From Flavobacteriales bacterium (GTDB taxonomy: Bacteria; Bacteroidota; Bacteroidia; Flavobacteriales_D; Crocinitomicaceae), in assembly GCA_947460825.1 (NCBI GenBank), contig CANHHA010000023.1, positions 1-42,193 on the forward strand: a DNA stretch of 42,193 nt, written 5' to 3'. Shown here in pieces: positions 33,449 to 42,193 of this stretch. The notes below the pieces were generated by a model that ran no database searches, was not told where the DNA came from, and saw only the letters and a list, made by a program, of their open reading frames with translations. How positions within the stretch are numbered: position 1 is the stretch's first letter; the number at the start of each line of letters is the position of its first letter. The translations under genes were made by a program, and so were the position numbers.

Positions 33449-35467
33449 TTACCAAATCTTAACCCTTTTTTCTGGAGCTAAATAAAGCGAATCCGTTGCT
33501 TTTACGTTGAATGCTTCATAGAATTCTGGGATGTTTCTAACCACACCATTAATTCTAAATTTAGCAGGTGAATGTGGGTCAGATGCTACTTGACTTCTCA
33601 ACGCTTCTTCACGAGATTTATCTAACCAAACTTGTCCCCAACCAAGAAATACTCTTTGAATGCCGGTATAACCGTCCATTTTAGGAGCCTCTTTTCCGTT
33701 CAGTGACATTTTGTAAGCTTTAATAGCTATGCTTAATCCGCCTAAGTCCCCAATATTTTCGCCAAGCGTATAACTTCCACTAAGGTTTAGATCTGGAAAT
33801 GCTTTAAAACTGTTGTATTGGTCAACAAGAGCTTTTGTTTTTGTTTGAAATGCTTTTAAATCTTGTGGCGTCCACCAATTTCTCATTACGCCGTCACCAT
33901 CAAACGTACTTCCTTGATCGTCAAATCCGTGTCCGATTTCGTGACCAATTACGGCACCAATTCCACCATAATTTACAGCATCTTCTGCGGCTAAATTAAA
34001 GAAAGGCGGTTGAAGAATTGCCGCTGGAAAAACAATTTCGTTAAGCGTTGGATTGTAATAAGCATTCACTGTTTGTGGTGTCATTCCCCATTCCGCTCTA
34101 TCCACAGGTTTCCCTAATTTGTTTAACATCCGGTTGTATTCAAATTCGGTAGCTCTTGTTACGTTTCCGAACAAATCATTTTTAACTACTTTTAATGCAG
34201 AGTAATCTCTCCATTTGTCTGGGTAACCAATTTTAATCATGAATTTATCAACCTTAGCAAGTGCTTCTTTTTTAGTGTCAGCGCTCATCCAATCCAATTC
34301 TTTGATGCTTGCTGCGTAGGCTTTAAGTAGATTTTTCACCATAGCCGTCATACGTTTTTTAGCCTCTGGTGTAAAGTGTTTTTTTACATATACTTTACCA
34401 ACAATTTCACCCAAACTTCCATTCACAGCACTAACAGCTCTTTTCCAATCTTCTTCTTGTTGTTCTGTTCCGTTCAATGTCTTTCCATAGAATTCGAAGT
34501 CCTGTTTGTCTAAAGCGGAATTTAAGTAACCCGCAGTGTGGTTTATCAAACCCCATTTTAAATACGTTTTCCAAGTATCAATAGGTGTGTTTTTGATGAT
34601 ATTATTTAAACTTTTTGTGTAAGCTACTTGAGCAATCACAATATTTTTTTCGTTAGCAACCCCTGCTTTTTTTAACATCGCTGTCCAATCAAAATCTGGC
34701 ATTAACGATTTTAAATCGGTTAACGCATATTTGTTGTAAAGCGCTGCTGTGTTACGAGTATCCTCTTTTTTCATGTGGTAGGTTGCCAACGTAGTTTCTA
34801 AGGCCATAACGTTAGCCGCACTTTCAGCACCATTGGGTAATCCAACTAATTGCCACATTTTTTCGATATGCGCCACATATTTCTTACGAATGTCAGACAT
34901 TTTCGCATCATTCTGAAGGTAGTATTCTCTTTCAGGCAGTCCTAAACCACCTTGCCAAGTCATTAAGGTATATTTTTTGGGATCTTTAAAATCTTCGGTA
35001 ACAGCAACTGAAAAAGGAATTGATACGCCAGTTCTATTGGCTTTACCAAAATAAGTTGCTAAATCGGTATAATTTGCGATTGCATCAATGGCTTTTAATT
35101 CCGATTGAATAGGAGTAACTCCTTTAGCATCTCGGTTTTTACGATTAGTATATGAGCTATAAAAATCTCCGATTTTTTGCTCGTCTGAACCTTCATTAAA
35201 GCGTCCTTTTGAAGCTTCTTCAATGATGGCTTTAACGTCTTTTTGCGATTTGTCATACAACATATCAAATGCACCATATGATGCTTTATCTGCAGGAATT
35301 TTGTTGTTTTTAGCCCAAGTTCCATTAACGAAACGGTCGAAGTTATCGCCTGGTTTTACCGAGGTGTCCATATTCTTTTTGGTAATACCCGATACCAATT
35401 CTTCTTTATTGCTGCAAGATGCTAAAAGCACGGTTACTGCAAGAAGTGAAATGTTGATGGTTTTCAT
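33449..35467 (-). CDS. M13-family (neprilysin-like) zinc metallopeptidase lipoprotein
   Basis: A 672-residue enzyme of normal family length. Residues 1-19 carry a lipoprotein signal with lipobox VLLASC, so it is lipid-anchored. The N-terminal M13 domain starts with VKPGDNFDRFVNGTWAKNNKIP. The catalytic part has NAYYNPTLNEIVFPAAILQPPFF, the zinc motif HEIGH in GAVIGHEIGHGFDDQGS (about residues 500-516), the third zinc ligand in GENIGDLGGL, and the CxxW-like end with a final KRVKIW (in this group the usual C-terminal CxxW is replaced). It cleaves peptides up to moderate size, probably in nutrition or envelope peptide turnover. The gene is bracketed by 41-base direct repeats and is more A+T-rich than the giant gene beside it. 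Confidence 0.95.
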   Translation of the reverse strand: MKTINISLLAVTVLLASCSNKEELVSGITKKNMDTSVKPGDNFDRFVNGTWAKNNKIPADKASYGAFDMLYDKSQKDVKAIIEEASKGRFNEGSDEQKIGDFYSSYTNRKNRDAKGVTPIQSELKAIDAIANYTDLATYFGKANRTGVSIPFSVAVTEDFKDPKKYTLMTWQGGLGLPEREYYLQNDAKMSDIRKKYVAHIEKMWQLVGLPNGAESAANVMALETTLATYHMKKEDTRNTAALYNKYALTDLKSLMPDFDWTAMLKKAGVANEKNIVIAQVAYTKSLNNIIKNTPIDTWKTYLKWGLINHTAGYLNSALDKQDFEFYGKTLNGTEQQEEDWKRAVSAVNGSLGEIVGKVYVKKHFTPEAKKRMTAMVKNLLKAYAASIKELDWMSADTKKEALAKVDKFMIKIGYPDKWRDYSALKVVKNDLFGNVTRATEFEYNRMLNKLGKPVDRAEWGMTPQTVNAYYNPTLNEIVFPAAILQPPFFNLAAEDAVNYGGIGAVIGHEIGHGFDDQGSTFDGDGVMRNWWTPQDLKAFQTKTKALVDQYNSFKAFPDLNLSGSYTLGENIGDLGGLSIAIKAYKMSLNGKEAPKMDGYTGIQRVFLGWGQVWLDKSREEALRSQVASDPHSPAKFRINGVVRNIPEFYEAFNVKATDSLYLAPEKRVKIW

Positions 35468-35590
35468 ATTAGCTTGTTTTAATTTTTAATAAAAAGGTTG
35501 CATCCAGTTTCATTTTTTCCGTCTATTGTATAATTTTCTGTATACAAAGATTGTTATTTGTTTTGTTGTTTAAATCATTTAATGGAATTT

Positions 35591-35631
35591 AAAAACATCC
35601 ACACCAATTGCATACCCATACACCTTGCCAT
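35591..35631 (-). repeat. 41-base direct repeat, right of the M13 peptidase gene
   Basis: Partner of 33353-33393. On the minus strand it sits in a coding-like fragment reading KIRLYKDANGKVYG then YAIGVDVFKFH and a stop, with stops upstream, i.e. the likely last remnant of a gene. The remainder of the 246-base gap 35468-35713 holds the A+T-rich leader of the peptidase gene and a near-match -7 element (AATCTTTG, 35552-35545). Confidence 0.7.
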
Positions 35632-35713
35632 TGGCATCTTTGTAAAGTCGGATTTTACACCAAAGAAACTACCTCTACACGTGGCAGTGTTGTCAAAAAT
35701 TGCTTTTTTCTGT

Positions 35714-36430
35714 CTACATCCTCTTGTAAACCCCTCTTGGAATGAGCTTTAAAAGCATAGCAATCAAACGCCATCTTTTTGTGACGTAAACCACCTTCTT
35801 TTTTCGGATGATGGCTTTATACATCTGATTGACAGATTTTTCGAGAGGCATTACCCAAAACAATCCTTCGCCTTTCGCCATTTTTGTATCCACAAGACCT
35901 GGACGAATATCCGTTATAAAAATGGGTGTTTTAAGTTTTGCAGCTTTTTGTCGTAATCCCTCCGTGTAATTTATTTGATAAGCTTTTGATGCATTATAAG
36001 CAGGAGCTTGACGGCTGCCACGAATTCCTCCAATGGAACTTATTACCACCAAATGACCAGATTGCTGTTTTTCAAAATAGTTGAAGGTCCAATCTGCAAT
36101 GGACGTAAACCCCACTATGTTGGTATCTATGGTTTGTTTTTCGATTTCAAAATTTAACGCTTCGTTTATTTCTCCTATTCCTGATGATATGATTAGTAAA
36201 TCCAAACCACCTAACTCATTAGTCAATTCTTCCAACTGTTGAATGGATGAAGCGGTATCGGTTACGTCTAAAACTTTAGTCAAATAAGCATCGGGATTTT
36301 CATCTTTCAATTCAAGAAGCAAATCCTTTCGACGACCTGTTATACCAACTTTGCAATTGTTTGCTGCAAATAGTTCTGCAAGTCCTTTTCCTATTCCGGA
36401 AGTTGAACCAATAATGATGACCTTTTTCAT
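35714..36430 (-). CDS. Short-chain dehydrogenase/reductase (SDR)
   Basis: A 238-residue cytoplasmic oxidoreductase of classical SDR length. The NAD(P)-binding motif is GSTSGIGKG at residues 8-16; GRRKDLL after the second strand favours NADPH. The usual NNAG motif is replaced by SSGIG. The catalytic set is Ser in VVISSIGG and Tyr/Lys in YNASK. The substrate is unknown. Its ATG lies three bases after the stop of the AraC-type regulator on the same strand, so the two are one operon and the regulator probably controls it. C-terminal residues KRWRLIAMLLKLIP may bind membrane. Confidence 0.92.
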   Translation of the reverse strand: MKKVIIIGSTSGIGKGLAELFAANNCKVGITGRRKDLLLELKDENPDAYLTKVLDVTDTASSIQQLEELTNELGGLDLLIISSGIGEINEALNFEIEKQTIDTNIVGFTSIADWTFNYFEKQQSGHLVVISSIGGIRGSRQAPAYNASKAYQINYTEGLRQKAAKLKTPIFITDIRPGLVDTKMAKGEGLFWVMPLEKSVNQMYKAIIRKKKVVYVTKRWRLIAMLLKLIPRGVYKRM

Positions 36431-36433
36431 GAA

Positions 36434-37291
36434 TTACAAAATAACTTTTCGAATTGCACCAGGTGTTACACCAAATTGCATTTTGAAAGCCTTTGAAAAT
36501 GTAGGGGTGTCTGCAAAACCATAGCGCAGGGCTGTAAAAAGAATTTCTTCGCCACTCAATAAGTCTAATTTGGCCAGCTCCAGCCGTTTGCGTTTTTGAT
36601 ACTGATAAGGCGAAATGCCAAAAGCGGCTTTAAATACCCGAATGAAATGGTATTTCGAAATACCGGTTACAAGCGCCATGTTTTCTAAAGACAAATTTTC
36701 AGTGATGCGCTCATCGATAAGAAGTTTAGCCTGAAGAATAGCTCTAAAAACCTCCTCATTCGTTACCTTCTTTTTGAAATCGAGGTTAGACAAATGGTCA
36801 AACACAAAACGTTGATCGGTAATTATGGATTCTGCAAGACTGTAAAACAGCTCATTCTTTTGTAAATCGTTGGTAAATGTCCCCGTTTTTATCTTTTGAT
36901 TGATTTCATTCAATGAATACCCCAAACTGGTATTCTTCACGTTATACCGGTTGACAAAAAACTGATCTGAAAGTAAAAACTCTTTCAATTCCGAACCATT
37001 CACATCATGAAATTCAGCTACTTCAGAAATGATTTCAGATGAAATATCAATACAAAGTCCTTGAACCATTTGAGCGTGATCAATTCGTACAATGGACCTG
37101 GTAAATTCATTCCCAATGATATACTCACCGGCATTCACTTTGTATTTTTTGTCGTTTGCGTAATATATTTCTTCACCCGATGCAACATATTTTATACCTA
37201 ACCCATTGAATGAGCATTCCGTCTCCAGCTTCTTGAAGTTCGAAAAGCGAATGGCGTTTTTTTCGATATCGGTGTAGATGGTGTGGTTCAT
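36434..37291 (-). CDS. AraC-family transcriptional regulator
   Basis: A 285-residue regulator. Residues about 1-170 are a cupin-like sensing domain. Residues about 185-283 are the two-HTH AraC domain: LSLENMALVTGISKYHFIR is the first helix-turn-helix, and GFADTPTFSKAFKMQFGVTP is the signature region. It is transcribed ahead of the SDR gene with three bases between them, so it likely regulates its own operon in response to a small molecule handled by the SDR. No inverted-repeat operator is evident in the 87-base upstream gap; a weak TAAATTCG -7-like element lies about 11 bases before the ATG. Confidence 0.92.
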   Translation of the reverse strand: MNHTIYTDIEKNAIRFSNFKKLETECSFNGLGIKYVASGEEIYYANDKKYKVNAGEYIIGNEFTRSIVRIDHAQMVQGLCIDISSEIISEVAEFHDVNGSELKEFLLSDQFFVNRYNVKNTSLGYSLNEINQKIKTGTFTNDLQKNELFYSLAESIITDQRFVFDHLSNLDFKKKVTNEEVFRAILQAKLLIDERITENLSLENMALVTGISKYHFIRVFKAAFGISPYQYQKRKRLELAKLDLLSGEEILFTALRYGFADTPTFSKAFKMQFGVTPGAIRKVIL

Positions 37292-37354
37292 TAAAGGAGC
37301 AGCGAATTTACTATCATCGGGTAAAATTAAATAAAATGAACACCTAGGCTAATC

Positions 37355-37626
37355 CTAATTCGGGAAGTCTGACAGAAATCACCTTACTAAATGCAAAAAG
37401 CCATGACCAATTGTACCTGTTTCTGTTGTGAATTTATAGGTATAAACCCCATCCGCAAGCTCCTTTCCAGACGTATCTTTTCCATCCCAATTGTTTTGGT
37501 AATTAGCTGAAGAATAAACGAGATTCCCCCAGCGGTTTAGAATAATTACCTCGGTGTTTTTGGGTAAATTTTCAATTTCAAAAACATCATTGGCTCCATC
37601 CGAATTTGGGGTGATTACATTTGGGA
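37355..37626 (-). repeat. Type B sorting-domain DNA cassette, copy 1
   Basis: Includes the last 80 or so codons of its gene plus about 24 bases after the stop. Nearly identical to 38943-39191 across the whole sorting domain, and to 41175-41405 across the last two thirds and the downstream bases (both share CTAATTCGGGAAGTCTGACA after the coding end). Confidence 0.85.
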
Positions 37627-38938
37627 ATTCAAAATTTGGCTGGGGCAACGGTAGTACATTTACAACAACGGTATCACTACCAGTGCATCCATCTGTATCC
37701 GTTCCATTTACGATATAAGTCGTATTTTGGGAAGGATGAGCTGTCGGATCTGGACAATCAAAACAAGTTAAACTTGATGATGGATTCCAAGTGTAGGAAA
37801 CTCCTCCCGTCGCATTTAATTGAACGGAATCACCGACATTTATAGTTGATATTTCTGGGTTAGCGTCAATTGTCGCGGCATTGCTATTTGCTAAAATGAT
37901 TGTGGTATCAATAGGACAGCCGACTGCACTATTTATTGTGATATTATAAGATCCTGGAGCAAGCTCACAAATACTGTCCACAATCATTACAGTAGGAAAA
38001 GGCCAATCGTAAAAATACGTTCCGGCAGGGGATGGATCAAAATATATACATCCGTTGTTATTGCCACAAGTAGGCTGAATAACCGTTGCGTTTAATTGGT
38101 ATGATACCGTTTCGGTGATAGTAACTGTTTGTGTTGTTGAATTTCCACATTCATTTGTAATGGTGCACGTATAATTTCCAGCGGTTAAACCACTAGCTGT
38201 TGCGTTTGAACCACCGCTAGGCGCCCAAGCATAGGTAAACGTTGTCCCACCCGAAGCTACAACTGTTGCAGATCCATCTGAACCACCGTTACAAGTAACA
38301 TTGATTTGACTTGATGCGGCTGTTACTGCAGGACAGGGATTATTATTAGGAGGAAGAATACAGCAGTTTCCACCGGCTGAAATAGTAAGCGTTTCGTTTA
38401 CCCAACAATTATATTGAGTTTGGTGATAAAGCAGCGTTCCTGAAGTCGCATTAAGAAAGTAATAGACAACCTCATCTGGAGTATTTCCTCCTCCAGCATT
38501 GATGGTCGTATCGCAAAGACCTGCAACTCCAATAACACCGCCTCCCCATGGGCCAGAACCGTTTCCATGAGCTGGTGTATAACCTACAGGTGGTGGATTC
38601 ATCGGGGGACTAATGGTTACAATTCCTGCAGGCACTCCAGTAACAGAAGTTGAAAAATTACCAAGTCCACAATTATTATTGTTCTGATTAGAATTCATAC
38701 CAGCATAAATAACTTGGGTGATATTGCCTACAAATAGTCCAGTGAAATTTACAAGAATGGGCTCGTAGGTGCATATCCCCACCTTAAGATTGGGAATATT
38801 TTGGTCCACATTTATTGTTAAAATACCCCCATCGTAATTGGAATAAATCACTAAATTGCCAGTGGGATCACAGACATTTTGTGAAAAAGTTAGATTTAAT
38901 TGAAAAAAAAGTATTGATGTAAAAATTAATTTTTTCAT
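37379..38938 (-). CDS. Secreted T9SS type B protein with SprB-like repeat
   Basis: A 519-residue protein. The ATG at 38938 is chosen (MKKLIFTSILFFQLNLTFSQ signal peptide) rather than the GTG at 38947, which overlaps the previous gene. Residues about 20-205 form a cysteine-containing domain I do not recognise. Residues about 205-275 are a SprB-type repeat (VTCNGGSDGSATVVASGG, YAWAPSGG, GLTAGNYTCTITN). Residues about 285-355 look like a second such unit. Residues about 356-425 are PKD-like (YTWNPSSSLTCFDCPDPTA). Residues about 435-519 are the type B sorting domain ([35 protein letters not shown]). It follows the 38944-40641 gene with five bases between stop and ATG, so they form an operon. Confidence 0.9.
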   Translation of the reverse strand: MKKLIFTSILFFQLNLTFSQNVCDPTGNLVIYSNYDGGILTINVDQNIPNLKVGICTYEPILVNFTGLFVGNITQVIYAGMNSNQNNNNCGLGNFSTSVTGVPAGIVTISPPMNPPPVGYTPAHGNGSGPWGGGVIGVAGLCDTTINAGGGNTPDEVVYYFLNATSGTLLYHQTQYNCWVNETLTISAGGNCCILPPNNNPCPAVTAASSQINVTCNGGSDGSATVVASGGTTFTYAWAPSGGSNATASGLTAGNYTCTITNECGNSTTQTVTITETVSYQLNATVIQPTCGNNNGCIYFDPSPAGTYFYDWPFPTVMIVDSICELAPGSYNITINSAVGCPIDTTIILANSNAATIDANPEISTINVGDSVQLNATGGVSYTWNPSSSLTCFDCPDPTAHPSQNTTYIVNGTDTDGCTGSDTVVVNVLPLPQPNFEFPNVITPNSDGANDVFEIENLPKNTEVIILNRWGNLVYSSANYQNNWDGKDTSGKELADGVYTYKFTTETGTIGHGFLHLVR

Positions 38939-38942
38939 GGAA

Positions 38943-39191
38943 TTCACCGCACTAAATGCACAAAGCCATGACCAATTTCCCCTGTTTCCGTTGTGAATTT
39001 ATAGGTATAAACCCCATCCGCAAGCTCCTTACCAGACGTATCTTTTCCATCCCAATTGTTTTGGTAATTTGCTGAAGAATAAACGAGATTCCCCCAGCGG
39101 TTTAGAATAATTACCTCGGTGTTTTCGGGTAAATTTTCAATTTCAAAAACATCATTGGCTCCATCCGAATTTGGGGTGATTACATTTGGGA
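38943..39191 (-). repeat. Type B sorting-domain DNA cassette, copy 2
   Basis: The 3' part of the 38944-40641 gene. Nearly identical to copy 1 (37355-37626) up to and including the [16 protein letters not shown] region, then the two genes become unrelated. Confidence 0.85.
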
Positions 39192-40641
39192 TTACCAAAG
39201 GGTAGTTTGGAATGGGTGGAGGCGGATCCTGAGGACAGTCAACCACCGAGAGAGTAAGCGCTAGGGTGTCGGTATAACATTGAAATTCCACCAGCGCTGA
39301 AACCGTATAGGTTCCGACATTAGAAAATGAATGGCTTGGTACGGACATCGTTGACGTATTGCTTCCCCCGGAATTTGGATCACCAAAGTTCCAACTCACT
39401 TGATTTATGGATAAGCCTGTATTAATGGAAAAACTGGTCGTGCTTTGCCAACAAGAATCGGGGAGCATGGTGATCGGAGGACTTGAAAAATTGCGTTCGG
39501 GTACCCGAGCCGGGAGTCCAAGCAATACAAGTCCATTGGTTGTAAGCGCATTGCTTGTGTAATCACAAAACGTACTGTTGGGTGCATTAATTACATCCAA
39601 CACATTGCTGCCTCCAATCGCCACGTATAATTTTCCATCAAGACCTTCCTCTATTTGAAAGGTTGGATTTGCAGGTGTGGCTATCAAGGTATGCGACGTG
39701 GCAATAGAAAGCGAATCATACGCCGTTAGCTTGAGTTGATACACTGAAATGTTATTGGTATAATAAAACATGCTTCCGTCGGGTGAAAAACTACACCCAT
39801 ATTTTCGGATAGGGGACGCTGGCGTGTTGTCTGTAACTTCAACCGTGATGGGATTCAATAAGTTACCGCTTGCCGCATCAAAGGAATAAAAGTCGATGAA
39901 TTTACTGTCGTCAATCGGCATAGCGATTCTATCTCCTGCATGGTTAGCTTTCATAGAACCGTAAAAAGGCATGCGAGGGTCAAAATTAGAATTCGCACCT
40001 AAGAGTTCTGTTCCAACATTACTTATCACTGGAATTGGATCTACTCCACAGCCGTCCACTTTGTACGCCAAAAACTGCTTGCTTTCACGTTTGTGCACAA
40101 TCACCCAATATCCACGAATCGCCTCGCTGCGCACGACGGTCATCTTTTCCGTCAGAAAATCCGTTAAAAAGACGTTTTTTTGGAGGGGGTCAACGTCTCC
40201 CAATCCATTGTTTTGGTTCATATCTACCACCGTATAACGCAATCCATTATCCAACTGCGGAATGTCGTATTCCAAATCGTCTAAGGTAAACAAGTAATAT
40301 TTCGAATCGTCTTCCGGAAAAGGAACGATTAATGGCCCTTGCGTACTGGACAAATAAGCGCCGCCAAATAGATTCAACCCATTCGGCATCACCGTGTGGT
40401 TGGCGTCCCAAACGCTCTGTCCATCTGAATAAAAGAGCAATTGACCCGTGACCTCATTCGATACAGTGGCGCATTGTTCATTACTATAAATTGCCGATGC
40501 ACCATTTCCTACGGGAACCCCTCCCGAAAAATCCACCCAACAATTATAACCAAATGTCCAATGGGAATTTTGAAGTTGAGCTTGTGCCTGAACCAAAAAC
40601 AAGGTAAAAAAGCTTAAAAAAAGTATCCGTTGAAATACCAT
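38944..40641 (-). CDS. Secreted T9SS type B protein with propeller-like body and PKD domain
   Basis: A 565-residue protein. Residues 1-21 form a signal peptide ([11 protein letters not shown]). Residues about 22-390 resemble a family common in Bacteroidota, opening with [17 protein letters not shown] and holding propeller-like units ([64 protein letters not shown]). Residues about 395-475 form a PKD domain ([14 protein letters not shown]). Residues about 480-565 are the type B sorting domain. It is a paralogue of the partial gene at 41199-42193, over the propeller end, PKD and sorting domain. The stop is five bases before the next ATG. A perfect -7 element lies eight bases before its own ATG. 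Ligand unknown. Confidence 0.92.
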   Translation of the reverse strand: MVFQRILFLSFFTLFLVQAQAQLQNSHWTFGYNCWVDFSGGVPVGNGASAIYSNEQCATVSNEVTGQLLFYSDGQSVWDANHTVMPNGLNLFGGAYLSSTQGPLIVPFPEDDSKYYLFTLDDLEYDIPQLDNGLRYTVVDMNQNNGLGDVDPLQKNVFLTDFLTEKMTVVRSEAIRGYWVIVHKRESKQFLAYKVDGCGVDPIPVISNVGTELLGANSNFDPRMPFYGSMKANHAGDRIAMPIDDSKFIDFYSFDAASGNLLNPITVEVTDNTPASPIRKYGCSFSPDGSMFYYTNNISVYQLKLTAYDSLSIATSHTLIATPANPTFQIEEGLDGKLYVAIGGSNVLDVINAPNSTFCDYTSNALTTNGLVLLGLPARVPERNFSSPPITMLPDSCWQSTTSFSINTGLSINQVSWNFGDPNSGGSNTSTMSVPSHSFSNVGTYTVSALVEFQCYTDTLALTLSVVDCPQDPPPPIPNYPLVIPNVITPNSDGANDVFEIENLPENTEVIILNRWGNLVYSSANYQNNWDGKDTSGKELADGVYTYKFTTETGEIGHGFVHLVR

Positions 40642-40649
40642 CTCGGATA

Positions 40650-40657
40650 CAAAATTA
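40650..40657 (-). promoter_or_regulatory. -7 promoter element TAATTTTG for the 38944-40641 operon
   Basis: A perfect TAnnTTTG on the minus strand, eight bases before the ATG at 40641. No clear -33 motif in the A+T-rich sequence upstream. The 151-base gap 40642-40792 also serves the divergent small membrane protein gene, for which no promoter match was found. Confidence 0.5.
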
Positions 40658-40792
40658 CATACTTAAATTTAAAATTATTACTCCTTTTGTTTAGTTTCTT
40701 TGCTTATTGAATATTCAACTGCCAGGAAATATAATTGAAAACAAATCCGATCTTTAGCTGTTTCATTCAGAACGTAATGAATTATTAAATCG

Positions 40793-41119
40793 ATGCTCAC
40801 CCTCTCCCTTCTTTTAAACATCCTTATTCTTATACCCATTTGCTATTTAATGCTGACCAATAATCTTAGAATGGTCGAAACATTGGGTGAATTCAATCCT
40901 GCAAGAGGAATTCTTTTAGCGATTTACATGACGATACTTATCGCATCTATTGGTTTATTGATTTTTACCGACACCAAATTTTCAATTGCACTTTTACTAA
41001 TGCAAATCGTGTATAAACTCCTTACACCATTTACGGTCAAAACACTGAAACACCCGTTTGTAATTAGTAATGTGTTGATTGCGCTTGTGCATCTTGTGAC
41101 GGTGTATTCGCTCAGTTAA
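40793..41119 (+). CDS. Small integral membrane protein of unknown function
   Basis: A 108-residue protein with four hydrophobic helices, at about residues 2-20, 40-57, 63-80 and 88-107, and few charged residues. No motif is recognised. It stands alone on the plus strand between a divergent and a convergent type B gene, the latter a paralogue of the former, so it may have been captured when that family duplicated. The 79 bases after it hold only an A+T-rich weak inverted repeat. Confidence 0.62.
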   Translation: MLTLSLLLNILILIPICYLMLTNNLRMVETLGEFNPARGILLAIYMTILIASIGLLIFTDTKFSIALLLMQIVYKLLTPFTVKTLKHPFVISNVLIALVHLVTVYSLS

Positions 41120-41174
41120 TAGAATTGTCGCCAAGCAAAATCCTAAAACTTTTTGTTTTATTAAACTCTAAAAA

Positions 41175-41405
41175 CTAATTCGGGAAGTCTGACAGAAATC
41201 ACCTTACTAAATGCAAAAAGCCATGACCAATTGTCCCTGTTCCCGTTGTGAATTTATAGGTATAAACCCCATCAGCAAGCTCCTTTCCGGAAGTATCTTT
41301 TCCGTCCCAATTGTTTTGGTAATTTGTTGAAGAATAAACGAGATTCCCCCAGCGGTTTAGAATAATTACCTCGGTGTTTTCTGGTAAATTTTGGATTTCA
41401 AAAAG
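41175..41405 (-). repeat. Type B sorting-domain DNA cassette, copy 3
   Basis: Matches copy 1 from about 24 bases downstream of the stop through [10 protein letters not shown] and NTEVIILN; further upstream the codons for NIFTPNSDGINDLFEI differ from copies 1 and 2. Confidence 0.85.
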
Positions 41406-42193
41406 GTCGTTGATGCCGTCACTATTCGGTGTAAAGATATTGGGGAATTCAAATGGTAGAATCGGTATTATGGTATCTGAGCAATCAACCACAGTTATAT
41501 TCTGAGTAACGGTTTCTGTATAGCAATCAAATTCAACAATAGCAGTAATTTGATAGGTTCCTATTTCAGAAAATTGATGGCTTGGATTTAAAGACATTGA
41601 GACATTATTTGCTCCTGAAGTTGGATCACCAAAATTCCAATTTATTTGATTTATCGGTGATGCTGTTGTAATTGAAAATGAAATATAACCCTGAAAACAC
41701 GAATCAGGAAGAAATGTAACGGTTGAACTAGCCGAAAATCCCCCAAGTGGAACTTGAGGCGGCAAACCGAGTTGACATGTTGCAGGACTGAAACTGACAG
41801 CATTGATTACATAAGCACAACCGAGCCCCAATGTATTAGGATTTGAGATTTCATCGAGCCTTCCAGCATTTCCTATGGCAACGTACAATTTATTGTTTGG
41901 AGCTTGTTCGATTTGTAAACAGGGATAACCATTGGGTTCAAGAATTGGAGAATAGATCAAGGTAATTGAAGAGGCTATGGCCGCTGAAGTGTAGGTGCTT
42001 AAATTTAATTGATAAACCGAATTGATATTTGTGTAATAAAATTTTGAACCATCGGGAGAAAAACAAGCGCCATACTTTCTGAGAAAAGGTGGATTTGAAT
42101 CATCCGTAACATTGACCGTTAGTGGGTTACTTACAACTCCCGTTGTCTTGTTGAAATCGAAAAACTCAATGCGGTCACTCCAATCTATAGGCA
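41199..42193 (-). CDS. Secreted T9SS type B protein, 5' end beyond the window (partial)
   Basis: The frame is open from the right edge of the window, so about 330 C-terminal residues are present and the start is missing. The visible part begins PIDWSDRIEFFDFNKTTG, then propeller units (FLRKYGACFSPDGSKFYYTN, NNKLYVAIGN), a PKD domain (INWNFGDPTSGANN) and the type B sorting domain ([35 protein letters not shown]). It is a clear paralogue of the 38944-40641 protein in the same domain order. A TTG near 41960 could be mistaken for a start but lies inside the conserved propeller, so it is not used. Confidence 0.92.
   Translation of the reverse strand, partial: PIDWSDRIEFFDFNKTTGVVSNPLTVNVTDDSNPPFLRKYGACFSPDGSKFYYTNINSVYQLNLSTYTSAAIASSITLIYSPILEPNGYPCLQIEQAPNNKLYVAIGNAGRLDEISNPNTLGLGCAYVINAVSFSPATCQLGLPPQVPLGGFSASSTVTFLPDSCFQGYISFSITTASPINQINWNFGDPTSGANNVSMSLNPSHQFSEIGTYQITAIVEFDCYTETVTQNITVVDCSDTIIPILPFEFPNIFTPNSDGINDLFEIQNLPENTEVIILNRWGNLVYSSTNYQNNWDGKDTSGKELADGVYTYKFTTGTGTIGHGFLHLVR

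Noticed and set aside
35558-35752. 64-codon plus-strand frame starting MFCCLNHL.
   Set aside because: It runs through a gene relic and into the end of the SDR gene, has no promoter, and looks random.
41120-41198. Inverted repeat AAAAC/GTTTT after the small membrane protein gene as terminator.
   Set aside because: Only five A-T-rich pairs, with no stable stem.

Overview
The window looks like chromosome from a gliding or surface-living member of the Bacteroidota, most likely a flavobacterium (a Fluviicola/Crocinitomicaceae-type genome is my guess, not proven). The grounds are a PorP/SprF protein, many secreted proteins ending in type IX secretion (T9SS) sorting domains of both type A (fasciclin protein, 4254-5576) and type B (the gliding-motility-associated C-terminal domain, five proteins), a TonB-dependent receptor with a carboxypeptidase-like N-terminal domain, and promoter -7 elements matching the Bacteroidota consensus TAnnTTTG. 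No tRNA, rRNA, CRISPR array, insertion sequence or phage gene was seen.

Layout. 1-3458 (+): the tail of a type B T9SS protein, PorP/SprF, an OmpA-family protein and a membrane protein, all overlapping, i.e. a SprB/SprF-like export and surface module. 3451-4074 (-): a MarC-family membrane protein. 4254-8800 (+): a type A T9SS protein, a large YwqK/MORN-repeat protein and a thioredoxin-like lipid- or periplasm-facing protein. 8802-10966 (-): a GNAT acetyltransferase and a three-domain fasciclin adhesin, separated by a clear UUCG terminator. 11309-12550 (+): a secreted DRGH nuclease, bracketed by two decayed gene relics. 12854-16323 (-): a MORN-type protein, a small secreted protein and a TonB-dependent receptor. 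16445-31861 (-): one giant gene for a 5138-residue, roughly 54-domain surface protein. 31905-33276 (-): an apparently stop-interrupted secreted protein and a VanZ-like membrane protein. 33449-37291 (-): an M13 metallopeptidase lipoprotein and an AraC regulator/SDR pair, in more A+T-rich DNA. 37379-42193: three related type B T9SS proteins (one cut by the window end) and a small membrane protein.

Functionally most of the window serves the cell surface: long adhesin-like proteins, their T9SS sorting tails, an outer membrane partner of the SprF family, and secreted enzymes (nuclease, peptidase). The most unusual points are: the giant gene contains five tandem 1.42-kb super-repeats, each made of five different PKD-like domains in the same order; the nuclease gene sits between two copies of the same ancestral gene junction, both decayed; the type B sorting-domain DNA is nearly identical in three neighbouring genes, as if exchanged by gene conversion; and several genes have their -7 promoter element only 4-9 nt before the ATG, which predicts almost leaderless mRNAs.
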